Source: Deltaproteobacteria bacterium
Lineage (GTDB): Bacteria > Desulfobacterota_D > UBA1144 > Nemesobacterales > UBA2774
Length of the DNA: 64,000 bases
Direction: 5' to 3'
Assembly: GCA_040223695.1 (NCBI GenBank)
Contig: JAVKFU010000009.1
Location: forward strand, 1-64,000
Position 1 is the stretch's first letter. Each line of letters begins with the position of its first letter. Positions 42,637 through 52,700 of the stretch are shown here, in pieces. The translations under genes were made by a program, and so were the position numbers. Below the pieces are notes generated by a model that worked only from the letters and a program-made list of their open reading frames with translations, searched no databases and was not told the DNA's origin.

Positions 42637-43710
42637 TCAGGAATACACGGCTTCCTTTAGAAGCTCGGTCTGATAAAAGGTTGTTAGCGAATCCACCAGT
42701 TCGTCTAGCTCTCCGTTAAGAATAGATTCAATCTTATAGAGTGTAAGCCCGATTCTATGGTCTGTTATTCGCCCGTCCCTGAAGTTATAGGTCCTTATCT
42801 TTTCACTCCTCTCGCCGCTCCCCACCAGACTCTTTCGGGTGCTGGCTATTTCACTCTGCCGTTTTTGTTCTTCAATCTCGTACAGCTTAACCCTCAGCAT
42901 CCTCATCGCGTGGAGGCGGTTCTTGTGCTGAGACCTCTCATCCTGACACTGCACTACGATGCCGGTCGGCAGGTGAGTGATCCTGATAGCGGAGTCCGTT
43001 TTGTTTACATGCTGACCGCCGGGGCCCGAAGCACGGTAGGTGTCGATCTTCAAATCCTTTTCATCAACCTCTACCTCGACTTCATCCGGCTCCGGGAGCA
43101 CCGCTACCGTAGCGGTCGAAGTATGAATTCTTCCCCCTGTCTCCGTGGTAGGGACCCTTTGAACCCTGTGCACTCCGCTTTCATACTTGAGCCTGCTGTA
43201 GACATTTTTGCCTTCGATCGAAACAATAATTTCCTTAATTCCGCCGATTCCGGTTTCGCTCATGCTTATTATTTCCACTTTCCAGTTCTTCGCCTCGGCA
43301 TATTTCGAGTACATTCTATATAGATCCGCCGCGAAAAGAGCGGCTTCGTCCCCCCCGGTTCCCGCTCGTATCTCAAGGAAAACGTTTTTGGAATCGTTTG
43401 GGTCTTTCGGCAACAGCAAAAACCGTAGTTTATTTTCTATATTTTCGAGTTCCCCGCCAAGCTCCGCGTTTTCCTCGCGCGCGAGATCCCCCAGTTCCTT
43501 GTCTTTGAACAGGGACCTGTTTTCCTCGATCTTATCCAGGATTTTCTTGTATTCACGGTAAAGCTCCACAATCTCGTCAAGGTCCGAAAGCTCCTTTGAA
43601 TACTTGTGGATTTCGGGCGGACTAATATCCGGATTATTCAAACTTTTTTCAATTTCTACGTATTTTTTCTCGACTTCTTCAAGTCGTTTTAGCATGCCCG
43701 CTTCAGCCAT
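42637..43710 (-). CDS. prfA: Peptide chain release factor 1
   Basis: A 357-residue class I release factor reading UAG and UAA. The stop-codon-recognition P-x-T motif is in [16 protein letters not shown], and the GGQ catalytic motif is in GPGGQHVN (about residues 230-237). The N-terminal coiled region ([17 protein letters not shown]) is typical. Length is normal. No prmC/hemK gene follows directly, which is common in other genomes; it is divergent from the zapB-like gene. Confidence 0.96.
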   Translation of the reverse strand: MAEAGMLKRLEEVEKKYVEIEKSLNNPDISPPEIHKYSKELSDLDEIVELYREYKKILDKIEENRSLFKDKELGDLAREENAELGGELENIENKLRFLLLPKDPNDSKNVFLEIRAGTGGDEAALFAADLYRMYSKYAEAKNWKVEIISMSETGIGGIKEIIVSIEGKNVYSRLKYESGVHRVQRVPTTETGGRIHTSTATVAVLPEPDEVEVEVDEKDLKIDTYRASGPGGQHVNKTDSAIRITHLPTGIVVQCQDERSQHKNRLHAMRMLRVKLYEIEEQKRQSEIASTRKSLVGSGERSEKIRTYNFRDGRITDHRIGLTLYKIESILNGELDELVDSLTTFYQTELLKEAVYS

Positions 43711-43778
43711 TTCTGATTAATATCTTCACACATCTTGCAAAAATTTCAAGATAAGATTAAACTTGTGTTGGTAAGACA

Positions 43779-43988
43779 ATGGAAACAATGGATATTCTGG
43801 AAGGTAAGATAAAAGAGGCTTTGTCGAGGAAGACAAAGCTTGAGGTGGAACATAAAAACCTTATGGAGGAAGTAACAAAACTTCGAGAGAGCGTTAAGGG
43901 TCTCGAGAAGGAAAGGGATGATATTAAACAGAAGTTAGACAGAGTCATCGAGAAGGTAGAGATTTATCTAAGCAGGTCCGAGGCATAA
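43779..43988 (+). CDS. ZapB-like coiled-coil cell division protein
   Basis: A 69-residue protein that is one continuous coiled coil with heptads (KTKLEVEHKNLMEEVTKLRE, then KGLEKERDDIKQKL). Size, coil and position directly before zapA fit small ZapB-type division proteins found in this order in deltaproteobacteria. It is weakly conserved, so identity rests mainly on context. An alternative in-frame ATG is at 43788. It overlaps nothing; zapA begins 1 nt after its stop. Confidence 0.7.
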   Translation: METMDILEGKIKEALSRKTKLEVEHKNLMEEVTKLRESVKGLEKERDDIKQKLDRVIEKVEIYLSRSEA

Positions 43989-43989
43989 T

Positions 43990-44352
43990 ATGAAACGTCT
44001 GAAAATTAAATTCTTTGATATCGATTATATGATTAAGACGGACGCTGAAGAAGATTATGTCCGGGAAATAGCTTCATATCTGGAGCAGAAGGTAAAAGAA
44101 ATATCCCAGCAGGAAAGTTCTTTGGCCGTACCCCGATCATTTCTTTTGGCTATGCTGAAGATTACCGATGACTACTTCAAAGTATTGAAAGACTTCGAGG
44201 ACTTTAAAGACGGTGCTGAAGAGAGATCAAAGAGATTGGTTGGAATATTGGACAACTCCCTTAAAGAAAAAGAAGCCGCTGGTTTTGACGAAGGAGTCAT
44301 TAGAGAGGAACTCGGTAGAGAGGAATTGGAAGACTCTTATAAATACAGATGA
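43990..44352 (+). CDS. zapA: Cell division protein ZapA
   Basis: A 120-residue protein stabilising the FtsZ ring. The N-terminal ZapA domain (about 1-80) includes IKFFDIDYMIKTDAEEDYV and EIASYLEQKVKEI, with a C-terminal helical tail. It starts one base after the zapB-like stop, so the two are co-transcribed and probably coupled. Its 3' end overlaps the region where fau may begin. Confidence 0.88.
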   Translation: MKRLKIKFFDIDYMIKTDAEEDYVREIASYLEQKVKEISQQESSLAVPRSFLLAMLKITDDYFKVLKDFEDFKDGAEERSKRLVGILDNSLKEKEAAGFDEGVIREELGREELEDSYKYR

Positions 44353-44986
44353 TCTGGACAAACCTGAAGCGTTTCTTTCCCTTTCAGAGGCAGGGGGTTT
44401 TAATCTTTCCGAACAAAAAGACTACGTACGCTCATATATCTATGAGAAGAGAACGTGCCTTTCAGATGACGAAATAGAAGAAAAAAGCCGTCGTATATCC
44501 GAGAACCTGACCGGCCTCGAGCTTTTTAAAAATTCTCGCAGTATTGCTTTATATTATCCCTTCCGGAAAGAAGTAACGACCCGGCAAATATTCTATAAAT
44601 CTCTGGAATCGGGGAAAAAGGTTTATTTCCCCAGGGTGAACGGTACATCCCTCTCGTTTCACCGGGTGGACAGACTAGATCAACTGGAAGCCGGCAGGTT
44701 CGGGATTCCCGAACCCCGTCCCGGTTCATTTTCCATAGAGCCCGAGAAGCTGGACCTTGTAGTTGTGCCCGGTGTCGCGTTTGACTCCGGCGGGAGAAGG
44801 CTCGGATACGGCAAGGGGTATTACGACCGTTATCTCCCGAGGATTCCTTCCCGAAAGAGAATTGCACTTGCCTTCGGTATTCAGATAGTGGAATCTGTCC
44901 CGGCCGGTGAAGGAGACCAGGGGGTGGGTCTGGTGGTTACCGAGTTTGGTATAATTTTTTGCAGGAGCATAAAAGGAGGAAATTGA
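44213..44986 (+). CDS. fau: 5-formyltetrahydrofolate cyclo-ligase (start uncertain)
   Basis: The enzyme converts 5-formyl-THF to 5,10-methenyl-THF with ATP. Family blocks are clear: Y-Y-P-F-R-K-E-V-T-T, VYFPRV, GRFGIPEP, DLVVVPGVAFD, GGRRLGYGKGYYDRYL (ATP/Mg loop), and a C-terminal IVESVPAGEGDQ. Homologues usually begin just before the segment SEQKDYVRSYIYEKR, about residue 65 of this frame. There is no ATG near there; the GTG at 44213 is the most upstream option, inside zapA, and TTG or CTG codons occur between. The true start is therefore open, between 44213 and about 44400. It is followed directly by rny. Confidence 0.85.
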   Translation: MLKRDQRDWLEYWTTPLKKKKPLVLTKESLERNSVERNWKTLINTDDLDKPEAFLSLSEAGGFNLSEQKDYVRSYIYEKRTCLSDDEIEEKSRRISENLTGLELFKNSRSIALYYPFRKEVTTRQIFYKSLESGKKVYFPRVNGTSLSFHRVDRLDQLEAGRFGIPEPRPGSFSIEPEKLDLVVVPGVAFDSGGRRLGYGKGYYDRYLPRIPSRKRIALAFGIQIVESVPAGEGDQGVGLVVTEFGIIFCRSIKGGN

Positions 44987-44987
44987 C

Positions 44988-46547
44988 ATGTCTTTATTGA
45001 TAGCTGCCGTGGCGGCGCTGATAGCTTTCGTACTCGGCTATTCCGCCCATCACATATACAACAAAATAAAATTGAATAAAAGAATCGGCATCGTAAAGGA
45101 CGAGGCTGAGATCATTATAGACGATGCGAGAAAAGAAGCGGAAAAAATTAAGATTCAGGGTGAGCTGAGGGCAAAAGACATTGTAGAGAAGAAAACCGCG
45201 GAAATCGAGCATGATTCGAGAGAAAGGCATAGAGAAATATCCAAGGTAGAAAAGAGGCTTCAGAAGCGCGAAGAGGCGCTGGATAAAAAATTTGAAGGCC
45301 TTGAGAAAAGAGAATCCGAAGTATCGAGAAAGGAACGGGATTTGACTCAAAAACAGCAATCGCTTTCGGAGAGGGAGAGCGAGCTTGATGCAGTTATTGA
45401 GGAAGCCAAGAAGAAGATCGAGGATATTGCGGGGATGACGCAGGAAGCCGCGAAAAACGAGCTTATAAATATTATTGAGGACGAGGCAAGACACGAGGCT
45501 GCCAAGAAGCTCAAGCAAATAGAGGACCAGCTTCATGAGGAAGCCGAAAGGAAGGCCAAGGATATAATAGCCCTTGCGATGCAGAAGTATGCGGGAGAGT
45601 ACACGAGCGAGAAAACAATCTCTGTAGTGAATCTTCCGAACGATGACATGAAGGGAAGGATCATAGGCAGGGAAGGAAGGAATATCAGGTCCATTGAGGC
45701 GAGAACGGGCGTGGATATTATTATTGACGACACCCCCGAGACGGTTGTCGTCTCCTCGCTTAATCCTATAAGAAGGGAAGTCGCAAGGGTCTCTCTTGAA
45801 AAACTTATCGACGACGGAAGAATTCATCCGGCGAGGATTGAGGAGATTGTTTCCGATGTCGAGAAGGAAATAGAACGTCAGATACAAAAAGCCGGGGAGG
45901 AGGCGCTCTTCGATCTCGGCATTCCCACTATGCATCCGGAGCTTGTAAAGCTCGTGGGGAGGCTGAAATACAGGACCAGTTATTCGCAGAATATTCTCAA
46001 TCACTCTATAGAGGTGGCCTTTATCTGCGGCATACTGGCCTCCGAGATAGGATACGACATCAAGCTCGCCAAGCGCGCGGGTCTTCTCCATGATATAGGT
46101 AAAGCGGTTGACCATGAGATAGAAGGCTCACATGTCGATATAGGCGAGGACCTGGTGAGGAAATATGGCGAATCCAAGGCTATTATCGAATCCGTGGCCC
46201 TTGCCCATGACCCGCAGCCGCAGTCTTTGCTGGCAATTTTAGTTCAGGCAGCGGATGCGATTTCCGCCGCCAGACCGGGCGCGAGAAGAGAGACATACGA
46301 AGCCTACGTCAAGAGGATTCAGGACATAGAGAATATCGCAAGCTCGTTTAGAGGAGTGGAGAAATGCTATGCCATTCAGGCGGGCAGGGAAGTAAGAGTG
46401 ATAGTCGAAAGCTCGAAGGTCAACGACGAGGAAGGGGCGCTTCTCTCTCACGAAATCGCCCAGAAAATAGAGAGGGAGGTCGCGTATCCGGGCCAGGTCA
46501 AAATTACAGTGATCAGAGAGGTGAGATCCACCGCCTACGCGAGCTAG
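44988..46547 (+). CDS. rny: Ribonuclease Y
   Basis: A 519-residue membrane-anchored endoribonuclease initiating mRNA decay. An N-terminal transmembrane helix (3-22), a long coiled coil (about 30-200), a KH RNA-binding domain (MKGRIIGREGRNIRSIE), and a metal-dependent HD domain with LLHDIGKAVDHE (His-Asp about 368-369). It begins 1 nt after the fau stop, so zapB-like, zapA, fau and rny probably form one transcription unit. Confidence 0.97.
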   Translation: MSLLIAAVAALIAFVLGYSAHHIYNKIKLNKRIGIVKDEAEIIIDDARKEAEKIKIQGELRAKDIVEKKTAEIEHDSRERHREISKVEKRLQKREEALDKKFEGLEKRESEVSRKERDLTQKQQSLSERESELDAVIEEAKKKIEDIAGMTQEAAKNELINIIEDEARHEAAKKLKQIEDQLHEEAERKAKDIIALAMQKYAGEYTSEKTISVVNLPNDDMKGRIIGREGRNIRSIEARTGVDIIIDDTPETVVVSSLNPIRREVARVSLEKLIDDGRIHPARIEEIVSDVEKEIERQIQKAGEEALFDLGIPTMHPELVKLVGRLKYRTSYSQNILNHSIEVAFICGILASEIGYDIKLAKRAGLLHDIGKAVDHEIEGSHVDIGEDLVRKYGESKAIIESVALAHDPQPQSLLAILVQAADAISAARPGARRETYEAYVKRIQDIENIASSFRGVEKCYAIQAGREVRVIVESSKVNDEEGALLSHEIAQKIEREVAYPGQVKITVIREVRSTAYAS

Positions 46548-46619
46548 CGTGAGGGAGCGGGGGGATTTAAATTCAGCGTTAAAACATTGATCGGGATACA
46601 ACTCTGAAAATCTTGACCG

Positions 46620-46648
46620 TGCCGCCGGATAAATAGGTTTCGGCGGCA
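46620..46648. terminator. Hairpin between convergent rny and ppdK
   Basis: TGCCGCCG (46620-46627) and CGGCGGCA (46641-46648) form an 8-bp GC-rich stem with a 13-nt loop, partly extendable. It sits between the convergent stops at 46547 and 46730, so it may terminate both. Only a weak T-run follows on plus. Confidence 0.5.
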
Positions 46649-46729
46649 TTACCCTTATAAGTAATTCAGTTGTAAAACGGGTTACCCGACGGCGCTCCGG
46701 ATGGAATTCGCCTGAAGATTGAGATATCA

Positions 46730-49453
46730 CTACTTGCTATTGAGCGCCGCCTTGGCCGCTGCGAGTCTTGCTATGGGCACCCTGAAGGGGGAGCAGCTCA
46801 CATAGTCCATCCCTATGGAATTTGAGAATTCGATAGACTGAGGGTCCCCTCCGTGCTCGCCGCAGATTCCCACCTTGAGGCCCGGACGGGTTGTCTTTCC
46901 CTTTTCCATCGCAATTTTAATCAGCTCGCCTACACCCTTGTCCAGGGTCAGGAACGGGTCCTTTTCGAGTATCATTACATTTTTCCCGTCGATCGTCACT
47001 TGATTATTCATGTACGTCTTGATGATTTTCCCCGAATCGTCCCTGGAGAGGCCGAACATCATCTGGGTCAGGTCGTTCGTCCCGAAGGAGAAGAACTCCG
47101 CCTCCGTTGCTATTTCGTCAGCCGTGACAGCGGCTCGCGGGACCTCTATCATGGTCCCGATTTTATATTTTACTTTTTTCTTGTATTTACCGACTACCTC
47201 TTCGGCTACTTCCTGAATTACATCTTTCTGGGCCTTCATTTCCGTAACCATCGCCACGAGCGGCACCTTTATCTCGGGAACGGCCTTGCCCCCTTCCTCG
47301 ACCACTTCGCAGGCCGCCTCCATAATGGCTCTCACCTGCATTCTGGTTATCTCCGGGATTAATATGCCGAGTCTGCAGCCCCTCAGTCCGAGCATGGGAT
47401 TGAACTCGTGAAGCTCGTCCACCTTTTCAAGAAGGAGTTTCTTTCTCTTAAGAATCTTCGGGGATTGTTTTTTCAGCTCGAGCTCTTTTATCTCGAGCAT
47501 GAGCTCTTCGAGCTTCGGGAGGAATTCGTGTAACGGAGGGTCCAGAAGTCTTATTGTCACGGGGTGCCCCGCCATATTGCGGAAAAGCTCTTTAAAGTCC
47601 CTTTTCTGCATGGGCAGGAGCTTTGACAAAAATTTGTCCCTTTCCTTTTCATTTTGAGAAAGGATCATTTTCTGCATTATCATTATTCTGTCCTTTGCGA
47701 AAAACATATGTTCCGTCCGGCAGAGCCCTATGCCTTCGGCCCCGAAACTAAAAGCGATTCTCGCGTCCTCCGGGGTATCCGCGTTAGTTCTTACCCCGAT
47801 AGTTCTTATTTTATCCGCCCATTTCAGCACGCTTGAGAATATTTTGTAATTCGTCGATTTCTCCGGTTTTATCTTTCCCTCTACGGCCTGTATTATTTCA
47901 GATGGAATTACGGGGATGTCGCCCTTGTAAACCTTGCCCTCGAAACCGTCGAGCGATATGAAATCGCCTTCTTTGACCAGGGCGTCTCCGGCGTAAAAGC
48001 ACTTTTTCCCTTCGTCGATACTTATCTCCTCGGCCCCCACAATGCAAACTTTGCCCATCTGTCTTCCGACTACGGCCGCGTGGCTTGTTCTCCCCCCCCT
48101 CGCCGTGAGCACGCCTCTTGCCGCCGCCATGCCCTTAATGTCGTCGGCGCTCGTCTCCTTCCGTACAAGAATAGTTCTACGGCCTTCGCCGCTAAACCTG
48201 ACCGCCGTATCGGCGTCGAGCGCCACTGCGCCTGAAACAGCGCCGGGCGAGGCCGCAAGCCCGCTCGCTATCTCGATGTGATTCTCCTTTTCCTCCGGAT
48301 TGAAGATGGGAAACAGAAATTGCTCCAGATGTTCCGGTTCAATCCTGGACAGAGCCTCCTCCTTGGTTATAAGTCTTTCCCTGACCATATCGTACGCGAT
48401 TCTGAGCGCCGCGATACCGGTTCTCTTGCCGTTACGGGTCTGGAGGAAGTAGAGCTTCCCCTTCTCGATCGTAAACTCAAAATCCTGCATGTCCTTGAAA
48501 TGTTTCTCGAGTATTGTCGCTATCTTTGCAAGCTCCTTATAAACCGCGGGCAGCTCGGCTGCGAGGGCATCTATATGTTTCGGGGTCCTTATTCCCGCCA
48601 CCAGGTCTTCGCCCTGCGCGTTCATCAGGCACTCTGCATAAAGGCTCTTTTCCCCGCTAGCCGGGTCTCTTGTGAAACCGACCCCGGTTCCCGAATCCTC
48701 GCTCATATTGCCGAAAACCATAGCCTGTACGTTCGTCGCCGTTCCTAGGTCGTCCGGTATTCCGTACTGCTTTCTGTAGAATATCGCCCTCGGATTATTC
48801 CACGAGAGAAATACTGCGCGTATGGCCATATACAATTGCTCGCGCGGGTCCTGGGGGAAGTCGTTTCCCGATTTCTTCTTTACAATTTGTTTGGATTTCC
48901 CGATTGCATCTTTCAGGGCGGCAACCGTGAGTTCGGAGTCCTCTTTCACGCCTGATTTTTTCTTCACGTCCGCGAATATGCTCTCGAACTCCTCTTTATC
49001 TATTCCGAGTACCACGTCCGAGAACATCTGTATCAGTCTTCTGTAAGCGTCCCACGCGAATAACGGATTATCCGTTCTCCGGGATAATTTTTCCGCCGTC
49101 CGGTCGTTCAGTCCCAGGTTGAGGATGGTATCCATCATTCCGGGCATGGAAAACTTTGCGCCTGAGCGGACGGATACAAGAAGGGGGTTATCCAGGTCGC
49201 CCAGTTTTTTGCCCATTATTTTTTCAAGCTTGGATAGATTGAGCTCAATCTCCTTTTTGATATCCTCGGGTATGTGTTTATTATGCTTATAGAATTCGGC
49301 GCACGCCTCAGTGCTTATCGTAAATCCCGGCGGCACGGGAATACCTATTCTAGTCATTTCGGCAAGTCCCGCTCCCTTGCCTCCGAGCAGGTCTTTCATG
49401 CCTCCCTCTCCCTCTGCCTTTCCATTGCCGAATAGATATACGAATTTCTTCAT
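46730..49453 (-). CDS. ppdK: Pyruvate, phosphate dikinase
   Basis: A 907-residue enzyme interconverting pyruvate and PEP using ATP/AMP, Pi/PPi. Order: an ATP-grasp domain (N-terminal GGKGAGLAEM and VRSGAKFSMPGMMDTILNLG), a swivelling phosphohistidine domain with GGRTSHAAVVG (catalytic His near 456), and a PEP/pyruvate barrel ending in the G-I-C-G-E-H-G-G-D motif (catalytic Cys near 865). Length is normal. It is 39 nt downstream of glyS, the order glyQ-glyS-ppdK being frequent in deltaproteobacterial-type genomes. It permits gluconeogenesis or PPi-linked glycolysis with phosphofructokinase. Confidence 0.97.
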   Translation of the reverse strand: MKKFVYLFGNGKAEGEGGMKDLLGGKGAGLAEMTRIGIPVPPGFTISTEACAEFYKHNKHIPEDIKKEIELNLSKLEKIMGKKLGDLDNPLLVSVRSGAKFSMPGMMDTILNLGLNDRTAEKLSRRTDNPLFAWDAYRRLIQMFSDVVLGIDKEEFESIFADVKKKSGVKEDSELTVAALKDAIGKSKQIVKKKSGNDFPQDPREQLYMAIRAVFLSWNNPRAIFYRKQYGIPDDLGTATNVQAMVFGNMSEDSGTGVGFTRDPASGEKSLYAECLMNAQGEDLVAGIRTPKHIDALAAELPAVYKELAKIATILEKHFKDMQDFEFTIEKGKLYFLQTRNGKRTGIAALRIAYDMVRERLITKEEALSRIEPEHLEQFLFPIFNPEEKENHIEIASGLAASPGAVSGAVALDADTAVRFSGEGRRTILVRKETSADDIKGMAAARGVLTARGGRTSHAAVVGRQMGKVCIVGAEEISIDEGKKCFYAGDALVKEGDFISLDGFEGKVYKGDIPVIPSEIIQAVEGKIKPEKSTNYKIFSSVLKWADKIRTIGVRTNADTPEDARIAFSFGAEGIGLCRTEHMFFAKDRIMIMQKMILSQNEKERDKFLSKLLPMQKRDFKELFRNMAGHPVTIRLLDPPLHEFLPKLEELMLEIKELELKKQSPKILKRKKLLLEKVDELHEFNPMLGLRGCRLGILIPEITRMQVRAIMEAACEVVEEGGKAVPEIKVPLVAMVTEMKAQKDVIQEVAEEVVGKYKKKVKYKIGTMIEVPRAAVTADEIATEAEFFSFGTNDLTQMMFGLSRDDSGKIIKTYMNNQVTIDGKNVMILEKDPFLTLDKGVGELIKIAMEKGKTTRPGLKVGICGEHGGDPQSIEFSNSIGMDYVSCSPFRVPIARLAAAKAALNSK

Positions 49454-49492
49454 GGTTGTTTCCTTTTAAAAGTTCTTTATGAGACCATCCCT

Positions 49493-51595
49493 TCAGGTCT
49501 TATCATTTTGAGTGCTCAATTTTGAGAAATCGGCGATTTTAAAGAACAGGTCCCTTATTGCCCAAAGCATCGAAAGCCTGTTTTGCCTTATTTCGGGATT
49601 CTCGTCCATTACGAGAACGTTATCAAAGAATTTATCCACCGGTTCTTTCAGGTCTTTCAGTATGGAAAGCGATTCAGAATAATTCCTGTCCGAAATTTCC
49701 CGGCCCACCTTTTTCTGAGTTTCGACAAAAGATTCGAACAGCTCTTTCTCCACCGGTTCCATCAGGAGCTCTTTATCGACCTCGTTTTTCGGCTGGCCTT
49801 TTACGATATTGACCACGCGTTTAAACGCGACGCCGAGCGGTTCAAATTCAGGCGCGGTGCGGAAATCTCCGAGGGCTTCGATTCTTCTTTTCACTTCAAC
49901 GATATCGTCGAACCCCGCGCTTATCACGGCATCAACTACATCGTGTGAGAAACCTTCCCCTATCATGATGTGTCTGACCCTTTCCTTGATGAATTCCATT
50001 ATCTCGTTCAGGGTTTTTCCTTCCGGGTCGTCGAATTTCCCCCCGGTTTGCTCGGTTATTGAATCAAGACTCAGTCTGAACAGATTGTCCAAATCCAGGT
50101 GAAACGTTTTAGCGATAACTATATTTATGATTGCTATAGCCTGCCGCCTTAGCGCGTAGGGGTCGGAAGTTCCGGTCGGTATCAGCCCCGATATGAAGCA
50201 CGCGGAAACCGTATCCACCTTGTCCGCAATACTGATTATCGAGCCGTAATCCGTCGCGGGCAATTCGCCCTCCCGGGATGTGGGCATGTACTGCTCTTCG
50301 ATCGCCCGTGCTACTTCTTCCTTCTCACCCGAGAGCCCGGCGTAGTATTTTCCCATAGTTCCCTGAAGCTCCGGGAACTCGAATACCATTTGTGTCGCGA
50401 GGTCAGATTTGGAGATCTCTGCCGCGCGAACAATATCTGTAAGCTCGTCCTTTAATCCGAGATCCTGTCCGATTGCTTTCGCCAGTATTTTTATTCTTTC
50501 CGTCTTGTCGTAATATGTTCCCAGGTCGGATAGAAAGACCATCCCTTTCAGATCTTCTGTTCTGTCCGAAAGCGGGACGCTTTTGTCCTCCTCGTAAAAG
50601 AACCTGGCGTCAGTGAATCTCGCCCTTATTACCCTCTCATTCCCTTTGACTACGACCGCTGTGTCTTTTACACGCGTTCCGCAGACGAAAATGAAATGCG
50701 GCAGCAGTTCACCGTCCCCGGAATTGGAGAAAACCGGGAAATATTTCTGGTGATTTTTCATGACGCTTACGAGGACCTCTTTGGGCAGCTTGAGAAAGTC
50801 CTCTTCAAAGTCGCCCTTTAAAACTACGGGATACTCGACCAGATACGTCACGGTTTCGAGAAGCTCTTCGTCCTCGTAAACGGTTCCGCCGATTCTCCGG
50901 GCCAGCTCCTTTATGCCCCCGGCGATGGACTCTCTCCTCTTTTCCTGGTCCAGCACCACGTATCCGTTTTCAAGCCCCGCCGCATAGTCTTCCCAGCCTG
51001 AGACCTTAAACCCCTTCGGATGCATGAACCTGTGGCCGTAGCTCTTTCCTCCGCTTTTCACTTCCTCTACGCTGAAGGGGACCTTTTTACCGCCGTAAAG
51101 AGCCAGTATCCATCTTATGGGCCGCGCGAAGGTCGTCTCGCCCTCTCCCCATTTCATTGATTTCCTGAACGGGAGCGAGGTTATGATTTCAGGCAGCATG
51201 TCTATCAACAGTTTTTCCGTTTTCTGTCCCTTAATGTGTTTGACTGCGGCGAGAAATTCTCCCCTGTCTCTTTCCACCCTCACCAGTTCGCCGACTTCCA
51301 CTCCCTGAGATTTGGCGAATCCGACGGTCGCCCTGGTCGGGTTCCCGTCCTCGTCGAACGCGATGCGGACCGGGGGGCCGTAGAATTCCTTAAATTGATC
51401 CTCCTGCTTCTCGCTCAGGTCTTTTATTCTGAGGGTCAGTCTTCTCGGAGTGCCGAACGTTTCTATTTGTCCGAAGGAGAGCGCGTTTTCATTTAACTCC
51501 TGCTTCGCAATCTCGGCCAGGTTCGTGATCGCGTCATTCATGAATCCCGCAGGTATTTCCTCTGTCCCGATTTCCAGTATCAGCTCTTTGCCCAT
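49493..51595 (-). CDS. glyS: Glycyl-tRNA synthetase, beta subunit
   Basis: A 700-residue subunit of the alpha2-beta2 glycyl-tRNA synthetase, which carries the tRNA-binding and editing-like domains. N-terminal [15 protein letters not shown], then an HD-like domain and a C-terminal anticodon-binding part ([21 protein letters not shown], the DALR-type ending). Its start overlaps the 3' end of glyQ by 16 nt, implying coupled translation. Length is normal. Confidence 0.97.
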   Translation of the reverse strand: MGKELILEIGTEEIPAGFMNDAITNLAEIAKQELNENALSFGQIETFGTPRRLTLRIKDLSEKQEDQFKEFYGPPVRIAFDEDGNPTRATVGFAKSQGVEVGELVRVERDRGEFLAAVKHIKGQKTEKLLIDMLPEIITSLPFRKSMKWGEGETTFARPIRWILALYGGKKVPFSVEEVKSGGKSYGHRFMHPKGFKVSGWEDYAAGLENGYVVLDQEKRRESIAGGIKELARRIGGTVYEDEELLETVTYLVEYPVVLKGDFEEDFLKLPKEVLVSVMKNHQKYFPVFSNSGDGELLPHFIFVCGTRVKDTAVVVKGNERVIRARFTDARFFYEEDKSVPLSDRTEDLKGMVFLSDLGTYYDKTERIKILAKAIGQDLGLKDELTDIVRAAEISKSDLATQMVFEFPELQGTMGKYYAGLSGEKEEVARAIEEQYMPTSREGELPATDYGSIISIADKVDTVSACFISGLIPTGTSDPYALRRQAIAIINIVIAKTFHLDLDNLFRLSLDSITEQTGGKFDDPEGKTLNEIMEFIKERVRHIMIGEGFSHDVVDAVISAGFDDIVEVKRRIEALGDFRTAPEFEPLGVAFKRVVNIVKGQPKNEVDKELLMEPVEKELFESFVETQKKVGREISDRNYSESLSILKDLKEPVDKFFDNVLVMDENPEIRQNRLSMLWAIRDLFFKIADFSKLSTQNDKT

Positions 51596-52467
51596 GGATT
51601 GTTTTTAACTAGGGGAAAACCCATTTCCTCCCTTTGCGCGAGATATCCCTCGGCGCATGATTTTGCGAGAGCCCTCACTCTGCCTATATAGGAAGCGCGC
51701 TCCGCAACCCCTATGGCTCCCCGTGCGTCAAGCAGGTTAAACGCGTGAGAACATTTGAGACAGTAATCATAAGCGGGGAGGGGGAGCTTCTTCCGGACGA
51801 GCTTTTTGCACTCCGCCTCGAATTTGTCGAACAGATCTCTAAGCATTTCGGGATCCGATTCCTGAAAGTTATAGGTCGAGAATTCGTACTCGTCCCGGTG
51901 GTGGATCTCGCCGTATGTTATCCCCCTGGTCCATTCGAGATCGTAAACGCTTTCCACGCCCTGAAGATACATAGCGATTCTTTCCGTGCCGTATGTGATC
52001 TCGGCTGAAACGGGTTTGAGGTCGATGCCTCCCGCCTGCTGGAAATACGTGAACTGGGTTATCTCCATCCCGTCGAGCCACACTTCCCAGCCAAGTCCCC
52101 ACGCTCCCAGTGTGGGGGACTCCCAATCGTCCTCAACGAACCTTATGTCGTGTGCTAGGGGGTCGATGCCGAGGTGCCGCAGGCTGTCCAGATAAAGCTC
52201 CTGTATGTCCTTCGGCGAGGGTTTTATAATCACCTGAAACTGATAGTAGTGCTGGAGCCTGTTCGGGTTGTCTCCGTACCTCCCGTCGGTAGGGCGCCTG
52301 GAGGGCTCTACGTACGCGACGTGCCAGGGCTCGGGACCGAGGCATCTGAGGAAGGTCGCCGGGTGAAACGTCCCCGCCCCCTTCTCCACGTCGTAGGGCT
52401 GCATTACGATACAGCCCTTTTTAGCCCAGTAGCTTTGGAGTGAGAGAATCAATTCCTGAAAAGTCAT
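51580..52467 (-). CDS. glyQ: Glycyl-tRNA synthetase, alpha subunit
   Basis: A 295-residue class II catalytic subunit that activates glycine. Motifs: [13 protein letters not shown] near the N-terminus, [33 protein letters not shown] and [15 protein letters not shown]. These match bacterial GlyQ throughout. First gene of the glyQ-glyS-ppdK unit. In the 233 nt to the divergent purM, a TATAAT lies on the minus strand (52510-52515) about 45 nt upstream, but the matching -35 is poor. Confidence 0.97.
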   Translation of the reverse strand: MTFQELILSLQSYWAKKGCIVMQPYDVEKGAGTFHPATFLRCLGPEPWHVAYVEPSRRPTDGRYGDNPNRLQHYYQFQVIIKPSPKDIQELYLDSLRHLGIDPLAHDIRFVEDDWESPTLGAWGLGWEVWLDGMEITQFTYFQQAGGIDLKPVSAEITYGTERIAMYLQGVESVYDLEWTRGITYGEIHHRDEYEFSTYNFQESDPEMLRDLFDKFEAECKKLVRKKLPLPAYDYCLKCSHAFNLLDARGAIGVAERASYIGRVRALAKSCAEGYLAQREEMGFPLVKNNPWAKS

Positions 52468-52700
52468 TCATGTACCTTTAACTACAAAAATCAGACGGAA
52501 AATAATACCATTATATAAGTTTTTTGGAAATTTGAGTAATTGAATATCAAATTTTCAGAAGGTTCCGTTCTAATCACCCTTTGATTATTTTTACTCGTGG
52601 TTTTTTCCCCGGATGCTTATTTTCCGGATAATATCGGAGATGCGTGGAGAGCTTCTATTCGTAGACAAAAAACTCCCCTCAGGTATCTTTCCAGCTTGTC

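Noticed and set aside
44300-44360. 6S RNA between zapA and fau
   Set aside because: In many proteobacteria the ssrS gene lies in this gap, but here zapA and fau overlap and there is no room.
44994-46115. Long open frame antisense to rny (minus strand)
   Set aside because: It lies entirely within rny, has odd composition, and matches no family; it is a shadow of the rny coding frame.
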